64,000 nucleotides of DNA from Diphasiastrum complanatum (taxonomy: Eukaryota > Streptophyta > Lycopodiopsida > Lycopodiales > Lycopodiaceae): NCBI GenBank assembly GCA_029204225.1, contig CM055107.1:7964472-8028471 (forward strand), read 5' to 3'. The notes beneath the pieces were generated by a model. It was not told the DNA's origin. It did no database searches and worked only from the letters and a program-made list of their open reading frames with translations. The position numbers were made by a program, and so were the translations under genes. Shown here one piece after another: positions 46,270-56,034 of the stretch. Each line of letters starts with the position of its first letter. The first letter of the stretch is position 1.

Positions 46270-46920
46270 AGTGTGATATTGCTAGGATTGAGGAGGAGCA
46301 TCAAAGAGATGAAGATCTTGATGATCAACCTCAAAATCCGAGAGCTCCAAGAAGGTCCTCAAGGACAAAAGCCAAGTCATAAAAGTTCATGCCAACTCTT
46401 CACTCAAGTGTGCACTTTGCAAGAGTGAGAAGCGATGGAGAAGCTACTGTCTTTTAGATAGTGTTAGAAGACTTGAAGTTTTGGTGTTGATTAAGCAATT
46501 TCATTGGATAACTATTTTTGTAATAGTTTGAAAAATGGTGTAAGAAAGTCAATACTATATAATGTAATGTACTTGAAATTCTTTGAGTCCACATGCTTTA
46601 TGCATGATCATTTCAATGTAAGGACCAAAGATTATCCTACTTCAATGAAAGAAATAATGGTAGTTTTTTGCTCTTTAAGTAGACATTGTAGAGTCTACAT
46701 TTTGTTCCACCAAAGAAGTTGTCAATGGTAAAATATGATCTTTCATGAGTGGAAGACTTGCAAACTTGAAGGAGCATCTTTGGATCAACACCTTATTCAA
46801 CTCATTGATGGAGAGGAGCTGAGCCAAGTACAAGGAAAAGGTGAAAGGCCGAGAATTCCAAGAAGACCTTCAAATTCTAAAGTGGGGTTAAGTTTATTGG
46901 CAAAGGAAGGAAAAGTGAGG
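46270..46920 (+). pseudogene. Copia inter-domain linker pieces and unassigned DNA
   Basis: 46280-46380 encodes EEEHQRDEDLDDQPQNPRAP, RRSSRTKAKS on the plus strand, which looks like the hydrophilic linker between integrase and RT in Copia. A similar RPRIPRRPSNSK stretch appears near 46850. The DNA between has no recognisable domain. Confidence 0.45.
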
Positions 46921-47021
46921 AGATGGAAATCCAAACATTGGTAGGATAGAACGGAATGCTCCGATACCAATTGATGGAAATCCGAACATTGATAGGATAG
47001 AACATACTGCTCTAATACCGA
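46921..47021 (-). repeat. 51-bp tandem duplication spanning a primer binding site
   Basis: GATGGAAATCC-x-AACATTG...GGATAGAAC...TGCTC...ATACC-x-A occurs at about 46922-46971 and 46972-47022. Both copies end in a PBS-like GCTCCGATACCA or GCTCTAATACCGA (element strand TGGTATCGGAGC), and the second abuts the LTR at 47022. Confidence 0.65.
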
Positions 47022-47148
47022 TGTTGGGAAGATCGGAAATGAGAGGAAGAAGGAACAGTGTGGAACAACTCCCGAATCGATGTGTAGGACCGGTTAAAAA
47101 CAAATGCGTGTTCAGATGCTAGTTTGATCACATCCACCGAAGAGTGTT

Positions 47149-47934
47149 GGAGATGTGAAAAGTTTTTACAACTTGGTGTATGTGGTCGGGCTAGGGATTG
47201 TGGGCTAGGGATCGAACCTAGGACCTCCCCCATTCCGGTGGGGTGCTCTACCACTGAGCTATCCATCCTTTTGTGTTCCTAGAGTGTTGTGCAAGGGCTA
47301 TATCCTTGACACTTTCTAACACTCCCCCTCAAGGCATAGCCTTTTTTAGCCACCGATCGCCTAGACCACACCCACAACCATGGCTCTGATACCACTGGTG
47401 AAAAGTTTTTACACTTGATGTGTGTGGTTGGATTGAGCCTAGGACCTGAACCTAGGATCTCCCCCATTCTGGTGGGGTGCTCTACCACTGAGCTAGATTG
47501 ATCACATCCATCGAAGAGTGTTGGAGATGTGAAAAGTTTTTACAACTTGGTGTATGTGGTCGGGCTAGGGATTGTGGGCTAGGGATCGAACCTAGGACCT
47601 CCCCCATTCCGGTGGGGTGCTCTACTACTGAGCTATCCATCCTTTTGTGTTCCTAGAGTGTTGTGCAAGGGCTATATCCTTGACACTTTCTAACACTCCC
47701 CCTCAAGGCCTAGCCTTTTTTAGCCACCGATCGCCTAGACCACACCCACAACCATGGCTCTGATACCACTGGTGAAAAGTTTTTACACTTGGTGTGTGTG
47801 GCTGGATTGAGCCTAGGACCTGAACCTAGGATCTCCCCCATTCTGGTGGGGTGCTCTACCACTGAGCTACCTGTCCCTTTGTAATCCTAGAGTGTTGTGC
47901 AAGGGCTATAGCCTTGACACTTTCTAATAGGAGA
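47149..47934 (-). mobile_element. TRIM retrotransposon, tandemly duplicated, flanked by GGAGA
   Basis: Four short LTR copies: 47154-47321 (168 bp), 47396-47499 (truncated), 47528-47695 (168 bp), 47770-47929. The two internal domains (47322-47395, 47696-47769) are only 74 bp: purine tract (element strand CCTTGAGGGGGAG) at one end and PBS TGGTATCAGAGCC at the other. Nothing is coded. The whole array is bounded by the 5-bp duplication GGAGA (47149-47153 and 47930-47934). The inner repeat has a 374-bp period and includes 28 bp of left flank (47126-47153 recurring at 47500-47527), so the second copy arose by tandem duplication after insertion. Confidence 0.85.
47203..47268 (-). promoter_or_regulatory. 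tRNA-like Pol III promoter inside the TRIM LTR
   Basis: On the minus strand: TAGCTCAGTGG fits the A-box consensus TRGYNNARNNG, and GGTTCGATCCC fits the B-box GGTTCRANNCC, about 35 nt apart. The D-arm GCTC-loop-GAGC (47245-47259) and the T-arm CTAGG-TTCGATC-CCTAG (47205-47221) pair perfectly. A CCCCA/TGGGG anticodon-like stem is present, but no acceptor stem can be formed. A T4 run (element strand ACTTTTCAC, 47158-47161) could end a ~110-nt transcript. LTR copies at 47396, 47528 and 47770 carry the same block; in 47396 and 47770 the B box has changed to GGTTCAGGTCC. Confidence 0.7.
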
Positions 47935-48689
47935 TAATATCGGTATGTTAGAATCGGAAGGTTTAACATGGAATAATGATGTAGAACGATTGGGCTTGTT
48001 CCTCAGGTGTCAGAGACAATCATCGTCTGAACAGATGCTGAGGAGTCAGAGACGTCCGTGATCTGTCAGATTGAGTGAACGAGCTAAACAAGCAAATAGA
48101 TTGATGTAATGAAATCACAACACACAGACATCCACATAAAACAAAGATGATAAATAAGTTTTGTTTGTATATTACATTCAATGCTTGTAGTGAAGCAAGA
48201 GCAAGAAATTGATTACAGATCTTTCGCTCTTCTCGCTTATTTCTAAATGAGAGCTGGAGATGTATTTATACACATCGTTCTTGCTTGTTACAAGAAACGT
48301 TTTAACTAATCTATAATTACAAGACTAGTTGAACGTTGGATGAAAAACACAAAACTAGTCCAATTCCCATGCCCTAACCGTGTTATCTTCGAAACGAAGG
48401 GTGCTTCTGAACGGACAATGTCGAAACTAAGCAACAGTCCGACCAGTTCCAAGTCTTGACCTGCCAATTGCCTCTAAAGCCCTTTTTTGAGCTGGACTTC
48501 GAACAGAGGTCCTGAGTTCCCTGTCTAACATGTCGAGGATTGAACTGTGTACTTGGTCATGAAATAATGTACAACGACATCTATACAGATCGTATATCAG
48601 TCAGGTTTAAGCTTCGCTTCGAGAGCGTGAAGTTGTGCCGTCATAGAAGCCGTGGGTGAACCACAATGTTGGCTTGGCAGTTTTTAACA

Positions 48690-48875
48690 GTCGCAATGTT
48701 TGTCGCAAGACGTAGCTTGCGGTTCCCTTCGGTTTTGGTCTTCGTAAAGTGACTGCAAGTTTACTCCTGCGGTGCCTTGCGATAAATCGTAGCCATTGCC
48801 TTGGCGGTTCCTTGCGGTGGCTTGCAGTTGCCTTCGGTGCCTTTGTTGAAACCGTTTACAGGACTTGCGGTTGTT
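48690..48875. repeat. Irregular TTGCGGT/TTCGGT repeats in the LTR U3
   Basis: About ten variants of (C)TTGCGGT, TTCGGT or TGCGGT lie within 185 bp of the large LTR, far from its TATA-like box. This looks like an enhancer-type repeat block. Confidence 0.5.
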
Positions 48876-49188
48876 TATGGTTTTCTGTGGGCAATTTTTG
48901 TGTATTTCTGCAGGCTGTGCAGAAACAGTTCATTTCTGCAAACTGTGTAGAAAAGACTGATTTTGTTGAAGACGTTGAAGATGGCCAGGTCGGTCTTCAA
49001 ATAACTTAAACTTGACATTTGAACGAGAAAAGAATAGGATTGGTTACCTTTTATGCTTTGATCCATGGATGAAGATCAGTTTGAAGCCCAAGCCGGAAGT
49101 CCGATGCAATCGTTCTTCAAATAGTTCGGCCGTTTGAGTTCAAGAAAGAAACTACGAGCTTAATTTCCAACAACATCCACGAAAGGGG

Positions 49189-49842
49189 TGTGAAAAATAC
49201 AGATCCTAAGTGGATCTAAACTCCAAGATCATTGGCTTGAATGCTTGCACTCCAAACTACATAAGCTAGGAATTGGCAACACATTCTATGCTACCTAGAA
49301 TGCAAAGAACTTGATCAAAAAGCATTTATCACAAATGGAAACTTCCATAAACATCAAGTGCGGCCCAAAATAGCATTATACAGTCCATAATACATCAGCC
49401 TATCACTTTTGGAAAGCACCTAAGATCATACACAATAGCTTGAAGACAATACACACAACAATGCTCTCAATGGAGGAAGAAACAATGACAATGATCTATT
49501 GATCTCAATGAAGCATACAAAAGGTTTCTCCAACCTGTTCTCCACGACTTCCTACTATTTATGGATGAGGAAGATGACTCTCTCTCCTCTCTCTAGAAGG
49601 TACTTGACCCTAGATATTCCCTATATAGGAAAAATAGCTAAAAATGGCTTATATGACCAAAATACATCAAAATGGTCTCATTTTGAAGGGTATGAAGTTT
49701 GACACTTCATCATACTGAAAAAATACAGTAAATAAAAACATTGTGGCCTGGTTCACACGTGCAAAACTCCAGAACCAAAACTATTTACAATTTTAGCCAA
49801 TTTAGGCCTCAAACTAGCTAGGAAATGTTGACAATTTTCACA
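49189..49842 (-). repeat. 3' LTR of the intact Copia element
   Basis: 654 bp, TGTGAAAAATACAG...CAATTTTCACA. It is identical to 54954-55608 by eye, except for one C missing in the run near 49550. TSD AGGGG lies at 49184-49188. On the element strand it starts just after the PPT (GAAGAGGGAG, 49843-49852). Confidence 0.95.
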
Positions 49843-52800
49843 CTCCCTCTTCAACATTGGATGCTAGTTTCAACATAGTCTTTGAGCACATTCCAAGATT
49901 AGATCTATGCATTAAATATAGGTCCTTTCTTAATGGTTTGGTGAAGATATCAGCCACACACTCCTTTGAAGAGACATGTTGAAGCTCCACCTCTTTGGCA
50001 ATGACTTGATCTCTCACAAAATGGTGAGCAATCTCAATGTGCTTGCTCCTTGCATGAAAAACAGGATTGCTTGCCAAGCTTTGGGCTGAAAGGTTATCAC
50101 AAAGTATGATTGGAGTCTTCTCTGGTTCCAGCAAGTGAAGATCCAATAACATCCTCTTGATCCAAAGAATCTCCTTGGTGCATGTTGTTAATGCCTTGTA
50201 CTCGGCTTCGGTGGAAGATAGAGAGATAGTTGGTTGCTTCTTTGATAGCCATGAGACCACTCCATCTCCAAGATAGATTGCAAAGGCACTTGTTGACTTC
50301 CTATCCATTTGATCACCTGCAAAATCTGAATCTGAAAATCCACAAAGGTTAGGTGTAGTACCTCCATACAAGATGCCAAAATCTCTAGATCCCGAGATGT
50401 ATCTAAGTACTCTCTTTCCTAGCTTCCAATGAGCCTCACTAGGATCTTGCATAAATTGACTTAGTTTACCAACCACAAAGCTTAGATCAGGTCTTGTGAT
50501 GGTTAACCATATAAGAGATCCTATTAGCTTTCTATAGAGAGTAATGTCCTTGAAGGATCTTTCATTACTTCTTGTAGTTAGCTTTACATTTGATTCCATA
50601 GGAGTAGAAACAACTTTACAATCTTCCATATGAAACCTTTTTAGAATAGAGTTAACATACTTTTCTTGACATATGAATGTAGATTTAGAAGTTCTAATAA
50701 TCTCTATTCCTAAGATATAATGAAGTTTACCAAGATCTTGAATTTCAAACTCTCTTTTGAGTGCCATCTTGATTTCATCTATATCTAGATTGTTACCACC
50801 ACTTAAGATAATGTCATCAACATAGATCAAAAGTAAAGTGATATCATTTTCATTCAATCTAAAGTAGAGAGAATGATCATACTCACTCATAACAAAGTTT
50901 TGAGAAAGTAAGAAGGAATTGAGCTTAGCATACCAACTCCTTGGTGCTTGCTTTAGCCCATACAAACTCTTTTGGAGATAGCACACATGATTAGGCTCAT
51001 CATGTGAAACATAGCCCTCGGGTTGCTCCATGTAAATATCTTCTTCAAGATCACCATTCAAGAAGGCATTAGTAACATCCATTTGCCACATATCCCAATC
51101 ATAAAGAGTTGCAAGAGAGATTAGGATTCGAATAGTTACCATCTTTGCCACGGGTGCAAAGGTCTCATCATAGTCAATACCATATTCTTGAGCATACCCC
51201 TTTGCCACCAACCTTGCCTTGTACTTGTTGATTGATCCATCTTGATTTGTCTTGATCTTGAAGATCCACTTACAACCAATTGCCTTCTTGTCCTTTGGAA
51301 GCTTTACCAACCTCCATGTGTTGCTTTTGATGAGTGCTTGATGCTCATGATCCATGGCTTGGATCCATTCCTTCTTTTGAATTGCTTCACCTACACAAGT
51401 TGGTTCATCAAAAGAGGTAAGAAAAGCAAAGTTAGAGTTGTCCACCACTTGCTTTCCTTTTTCATCATAGGTTAGCCTTGATGGCTTAGCCCTTTGCCTT
51501 TGAGTCTTCCTTGAAGTTTGCTTTGGAGTGGCATCTCCATCTTCATCCAAGACATCTTGCACATCATGATGATTAGTAGGCACATCAACATCAACATCAA
51601 CAACATTGGAAACATTCTCTTCATGAAAGATGACATCCCTACTTATGACAACTTTCTTTGTAGAAGGAATGTACACTTTGTAAGCCTTGCTTACTTCACT
51701 ATAGCCAACAAACACACCCTTCTTTGATGAAGGATCTTCTTTAGTTCTATCATCAAGTGTGATATTGACAAAACATGTACATCCAAAGATCCTACAATGC
51801 TTGACACTCGGCCTTCTACCATAAAGAACCTCATGAGGAGTTTTACCATCCAAGGAAGCACTTGTCCATCTATTACATAGATAGTTAGCACATGCTAAAG
51901 CTTCCCCCCAAAAAGACTTAGCAAGATTAGCATGTAGTCTCATTGCCTTGGCACATTCACAAAGGGTTCTATTCTTCCTCTCGGCCACTCCATTCTGTTG
52001 TGGAGTCCTAGGACTAGACATCTCCCTCTTAATCCCATGTGCTATACAAAAGTCTTTGAACCTATTTGAGGTGTATTCCCCTCCATTATCAGATCTTAAG
52101 CATTTGATCTTTGTATTGAATTGGTTTTCCATTTCATTCTTGAACTTGACAAATGCAGCAAACACTTCATCCTTACTTTTAAGAAGATAGATCCAAGTAT
52201 ACCTACTAAAGTCATCAATGAAAGTTGCATACATCTTTGCCCCACCATTGCTAGTTGTACTAGAAGAATGAATATCAGAATGCACAAGTTGAAAAGCTTC
52301 TTTAGATCTAGAAGTAGATCTAGAATAAGCAAGTCTATGAGATTTGGACAAGGCACAATGTTCACAAACACTATTGTTTGCAACAAGACTTTTAGGGAGA
52401 CCAAGAACAAGCTCTTTCTTTGCCATTACCTCCAAAGATTTGAAGTTGGGATGGCCCAACCTCTTGTGCCAAACTTCTTGGTTTGTCAATTGCTCCCTAG
52501 CCATACATCCTTCATGATTAGAGATCACACATGCATCAAGCTTGAAAAGTTTACCATGCGTCCTACCTTGAGCAATCAAGGATCCACATTTACTTATCAA
52601 ACATGCATCTCCAATGAACTCCACATCAAGTCCTTTGTCAATCATTTGACTTACACTAAGCAAATTCTTAGTGATTGAAGGAATGTACAAAACATTTTCA
52701 AGATTTGCTTTCCTATTTGTTGAAAGGGAAATAGGAATAGTGCCTATGCCTTTGATGTCACATTGACCATCATTTGCAGTGTAGATGATGTTACCTTCTC

Positions 52801-53791
52801 CCTCATAAGACAATAAGGATGTAAAGTATTCCTTATGTCTTGTCATGTGAGATGAGGCTCCACTATCAATCCACCAAGGATCATTATCATCTATGTTGGC
52901 TAACAAACTTGAAGTCATAACAAGTGATTCACATGTGTTATGTTCTTCCTCATCTATTGTAAGATTTCCTTGCCTCTCTCCTTGCTCTCTTTTCTTCTTA
53001 TAACATTCATTTGCAAAATGACCTTTTATCCCACAATAAAAGCACTTGAACTTTGACTTATTGTTCTTAGTAGAAGAGGAAGAGGAAGAGTGATCATCAT
53101 GATCAAAGTTACCACCTTTGGACCATTTCCCTTTGCCTTTACCTTTGCCCTTGAATTTGCCTTTTGTGAAGAAAGCCTCTTCACCTCCACCTTGCAAGGA
53201 TGCACCATCAAGCTTTGATTGCAACCTATGCTCTTCAGCCAATAAGATTTCTTGCAAGTCAACCACACTTGGCAAGACTCTTTGAATGGCAAAACTTTGC
53301 ACAAGGTTAGCATGTTCATTTAGCAAACCATTCAACATAACTTGGACTATTTCACCATCTTTTATGTTCTCATCAATGCATGCTAAATCATCACTTAGGG
53401 ACTTAACTCTCAAGATAAATGCATGAGCACTTTCACCCTCTCTTTGCCTACTAGAAAATATTTGTCTCCTTAGGGTCAATACCCTAGATGTGGACTTTGA
53501 TTCAAAGAGCTTCTTTAAGGCATTCCATGCCTCACTTGCACTTTGACACTTTCCAACTTCCTTGAGAAGTTCATTTGTAACATTCATTTTAATGATATGA
53601 AGAGCCCTTTTGGCCTTCTTATCAAACCTTTGTTGCTCTTGAAGTGTGAGAGGTCTCTCTTCAATTTCTGCAACTATGTCCATGAGTTCATTCAACTCAA
53701 GTAAGGACTCCATCCTCACTTTCCAAGTAGAGTAGTTTGATGAACTCAACCTTTCACTAGACTCTAGCATGATCCCACCATTGGAAGCCAT
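49838..53791 (-). CDS. Copia retrotransposon gag-pol polyprotein, intact
   Basis: One uninterrupted ORF of 1317 codons encodes everything needed for retrotransposition. Approximate residues: gag 1-240 (LSSSNYSTWKVRMESLLELN); zinc knuckle CX2CX4HX4C 248-261 (CFYCGIKGHFANEC); protease 305-316 (WWIDSGASSHMT); integrase zinc motif 440-480 (HKRLGHPNF...CEHC); integrase core with HSD ~503, RSDNGGEY ~564 and NGVAERKNRT ~600; reverse transcriptase ~815-1060 with WQMDVTNAFLNGDLEEDIYM and catalytic YVDDI ~988; RNase H ~1140-1300 (SDSDFAGDQMDRKSTS, SSTEAEYKALT, FTKPL). No frameshift or stop is present. The stop codon lies in the first bases of the 3' LTR. With near-identical LTRs it is a strong candidate for a recently or currently active element. 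Confidence 0.95.
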   Translation of the reverse strand: MASNGGIMLESSERLSSSNYSTWKVRMESLLELNELMDIVAEIEERPLTLQEQQRFDKKAKRALHIIKMNVTNELLKEVGKCQSASEAWNALKKLFESKSTSRVLTLRRQIFSSRQREGESAHAFILRVKSLSDDLACIDENIKDGEIVQVMLNGLLNEHANLVQSFAIQRVLPSVVDLQEILLAEEHRLQSKLDGASLQGGGEEAFFTKGKFKGKGKGKGKWSKGGNFDHDDHSSSSSSTKNNKSKFKCFYCGIKGHFANECYKKKREQGERQGNLTIDEEEHNTCESLVMTSSLLANIDDNDPWWIDSGASSHMTRHKEYFTSLLSYEGEGNIIYTANDGQCDIKGIGTIPISLSTNRKANLENVLYIPSITKNLLSVSQMIDKGLDVEFIGDACLISKCGSLIAQGRTHGKLFKLDACVISNHEGCMAREQLTNQEVWHKRLGHPNFKSLEVMAKKELVLGLPKSLVANNSVCEHCALSKSHRLAYSRSTSRSKEAFQLVHSDIHSSSTTSNGGAKMYATFIDDFSRYTWIYLLKSKDEVFAAFVKFKNEMENQFNTKIKCLRSDNGGEYTSNRFKDFCIAHGIKREMSSPRTPQQNGVAERKNRTLCECAKAMRLHANLAKSFWGEALACANYLCNRWTSASLDGKTPHEVLYGRRPSVKHCRIFGCTCFVNITLDDRTKEDPSSKKGVFVGYSEVSKAYKVYIPSTKKVVISRDVIFHEENVSNVVDVDVDVPTNHHDVQDVLDEDGDATPKQTSRKTQRQRAKPSRLTYDEKGKQVVDNSNFAFLTSFDEPTCVGEAIQKKEWIQAMDHEHQALIKSNTWRLVKLPKDKKAIGCKWIFKIKTNQDGSINKYKARLVAKGYAQEYGIDYDETFAPVAKMVTIRILISLATLYDWDMWQMDVTNAFLNGDLEEDIYMEQPEGYVSHDEPNHVCYLQKSLYGLKQAPRSWYAKLNSFLLSQNFVMSEYDHSLYFRLNENDITLLLIYVDDIILSGGNNLDIDEIKMALKREFEIQDLGKLHYILGIEIIRTSKSTFICQEKYVNSILKRFHMEDCKVVSTPMESNVKLTTRSNERSFKDITLYRKLIGSLIWLTITRPDLSFVVGKLSQFMQDPSEAHWKLGKRVLRYISGSRDFGILYGGTTPNLCGFSDSDFAGDQMDRKSTSAFAIYLGDGVVSWLSKKQPTISLSSTEAEYKALTTCTKEILWIKRMLLDLHLLEPEKTPIILCDNLSAQSLASNPVFHARSKHIEIAHHFVRDQVIAKEVELQHVSSKECVADIFTKPLRKDLYLMHRSNLGMCSKTMLKLASNVEEGV

Positions 53792-54941
53792 GATTCTAAT
53801 GTTTCTTCAACTTTTAGGTTCTGTCCTAAAGCACTTAGCACTCACTTTTCTCTCAACAAATGATAGATAAAGAGATCTATGAAGATTTAGGACCCTAAAA
53901 CACTTCTATCTTGAACCTAGATGGTTTCCAAGCATAGAAAGGAAGATTGAAACACATGCAACACTTTGCACACACTAAGAATGGATTACAAAATCAAACC
54001 AACCTGAACACACTCTTGCTTAAGCTCCAGCAAGTGACCAAATCAAGTTATGGTGTGAAGAGTTACTTGCATTCTTAGAAAATACCCAAAACTAGGATGC
54101 CAAGATTACCTAGTAATGAACAAACTTGATCAACATATGATCAACACACTAAGATATTGATTCAACCTGTAAAACCACATGTAAACCACACTTCTAAAAG
54201 TTTATAAACTCCAGCAAGTGATAAATACAAGATTTAGAGGTGAATGAATGAGCACACTTAGTGAATCACAAGACTAGCTTCACTATCTTGTCAAATCTTG
54301 GTGTTTAGATGTAGATCTAAGATCACTTCACATGAGAATGTTCCTCAACCTGTTAAGAACCTGAAAACACACTTGCATAATGGTTAACACCTTCCAGCAA
54401 ATGCTCCAATCAAATTACATAAGGAGAGTTACTTACATGCTCAACAAAGTACACCAAAATTTATGCCAAAATTGATGACAATCTTTACAATATGCTCTTC
54501 ACAATGGAGCTTACAATATGTTCACCCAAAAAAGGGGATCTTTCATCCAAATGGGGGCTTTGCTCAGCCTTTAGGAGAATTACAACTCACTCAAAAGAGC
54601 ATTTGTCATCCACTTAAGGAGAAGTTTCATCCACTTAAGGAGAGTGTTCATCCAAGAATGGAGATTGTCAACAATAGGATTGAAAAGAACATTGTTAGTA
54701 TTGAATATGCACAAGCCTCACAATCACAAATGATTAGGTGTTATGATCTGATCCAAAATAGTTTCTTTTCAGCCTCTGATCTTCAATAGACCTGAAATAT
54801 GCTTTTGATCCACAAGTTCAACTCACAAAACAAAGGTTAGTAAGATTTGATCAACAAAGCAATGCAAAATCATGCTAGAACTTGATCAAACATCCAAATA
54901 TCACCAAAAATGGAATACTTACTGTAAATAGAAGCCAACCA
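53792..54941 (-). other. Long untranslated leader of the intact Copia
   Basis: About 1.15 kb separates the PBS from the gag ATG. It holds three diverged ~183-bp repeats keyed by CCAGCAAGTG/CCAGCAAATG at 54027, 54211 and 54394, with CAACCTG a little upstream of each. A plus-strand ORF (54463-54789) has no family resemblance. Confidence 0.7.
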
Positions 54942-54953
54942 GCTCTGATACCA
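54942..54953 (-). other. Primer binding site, initiator-Met tRNA
   Basis: The plus strand GCTCTGATACCA equals TGGTATCAGAGC on the element strand, complementary to the initiator-Met tRNA 3' end. It directly abuts the LTR. Confidence 0.9.
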
Positions 54954-55608
54954 TGTGAAAAATACAGATCCTAAGTGGATCTAAACTCCAAGATCATTGG
55001 CTTGAATGCTTGCACTCCAAACTACATAAGCTAGGAATTGGCAACACATTCTATGCTACCTAGAATGCAAAGAACTTGATCAAAAAGCATTTATCACAAA
55101 TGGAAACTTCCATAAACATCAAGTGCGGCCCAAAATAGCATTATACAGTCCATAATACATCAGCCTATCACTTTTGGAAAGCACCTAAGATCATACACAA
55201 TAGCTTGAAGACAATACACACAACAATGCTCTCAATGGAGGAAGAAACAATGACAATGATCTATTGATCTCAATGAAGCATACAAAAGGTTTCTCCAACC
55301 TGTTCTCCACGACTTCCCTACTATTTATGGATGAGGAAGATGACTCTCTCTCCTCTCTCTAGAAGGTACTTGACCCTAGATATTCCCTATATAGGAAAAA
55401 TAGCTAAAAATGGCTTATATGACCAAAATACATCAAAATGGTCTCATTTTGAAGGGTATGAAGTTTGACACTTCATCATACTGAAAAAATACAGTAAATA
55501 AAAACATTGTGGCCTGGTTCACACGTGCAAAACTCCAGAACCAAAACTATTTACAATTTTAGCCAATTTAGGCCTCAAACTAGCTAGGAAATGTTGACAA
55601 TTTTCACA
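54954..55608 (-). repeat. 5' LTR of the intact Copia element
   Basis: 655 bp; TSD AGGGG follows at 55609-55613, matching 49184-49188. A TATA-like CTATATAG lies at 55387-55394 (and at 49621-49628 in the partner). CACACGTG occurs near the inner third of both LTRs (49754 and 55520). Confidence 0.95.
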
Positions 55609-55613
55609 AGGGG

Positions 55614-55850
55614 CGCCCCCCCATGCAACCCGGCCTGTGCATCTCATGGCTCGGGCTGCATGGCCCACCCTGGTCCCAAGCTCAGCCACAAGCTGGCACC
55701 CCCCTCTGGAGCTCCATCACGGAGAGGGGGCACACTGGCCCGAGTGGGCCACTACGCCCCCCCCTGACTAAGGGGGCTCAAGGAGGGGTGACACCCGGCT
55801 CGGGGGCCAAGTGCCACCCACCGGGGCACCGAGTCTTGACCCTGGTGGCC
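55614..55850. other. GC-rich, C-rich block
   Basis: The composition contrasts sharply with the AT-rich surroundings (GGGCGCC, CCCGGCC, GGGGGC runs). Its ORFs are low-complexity. It resembles the style of 18901-19345. No gene is supported. Confidence 0.5.
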
Positions 55851-55967
55851 CCCTCCCCCCCCCCCCCCCCCCCCCCCCCCACCCCCCCGTCACACACACA
55901 CACACACCAATATTAATACAAAAATACAATCCCTCCCCTCTCCCCCTCCTCCCCTCCCTTCTCTGTT

Positions 55968-56032
<65 letters not shown>
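55851..56032. repeat. Compound simple repeat: poly(C), (CA)n, (TA)n
   Basis: A ~30-nt C run is followed by (CA)n (~55893-55907), a pyrimidine stretch, and a ~60-bp (TA)n. The G-rich complement could form a G-quadruplex. Confidence 0.95.

Positions 56033-56034
<2 letters not shown>

Larger units (their letters stand above)
47022..49172 (-). repeat. 5' LTR of a large Copia-like element, split by a TRIM
   Basis: It starts TGTTGGGAAGATCGG next to the PBS and ends TTAATTTCCAACA, so its ends form TGTTGG/CCAACA inverted termini. Without the TRIM array (47154-47929) it is about 1.37 kb. A minus-strand TATA-like GTGTATAAATAC lies at 48262-48273. The partner LTR was not found in the window. Confidence 0.55.

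Noticed and set aside
47203-47268. A functional tRNA gene
   Set aside because: D- and T-arms form but no acceptor stem pairs, and the block is part of a repeated LTR.
52121-52678. 185-codon plus-strand ORF
   Set aside because: Antisense shadow of the intact Copia integrase/protease region.
54463-54789. 108-codon ORF in the Copia leader
   Set aside because: Opposite strand to the element, repeat-rich, no domain; leader function is more likely.
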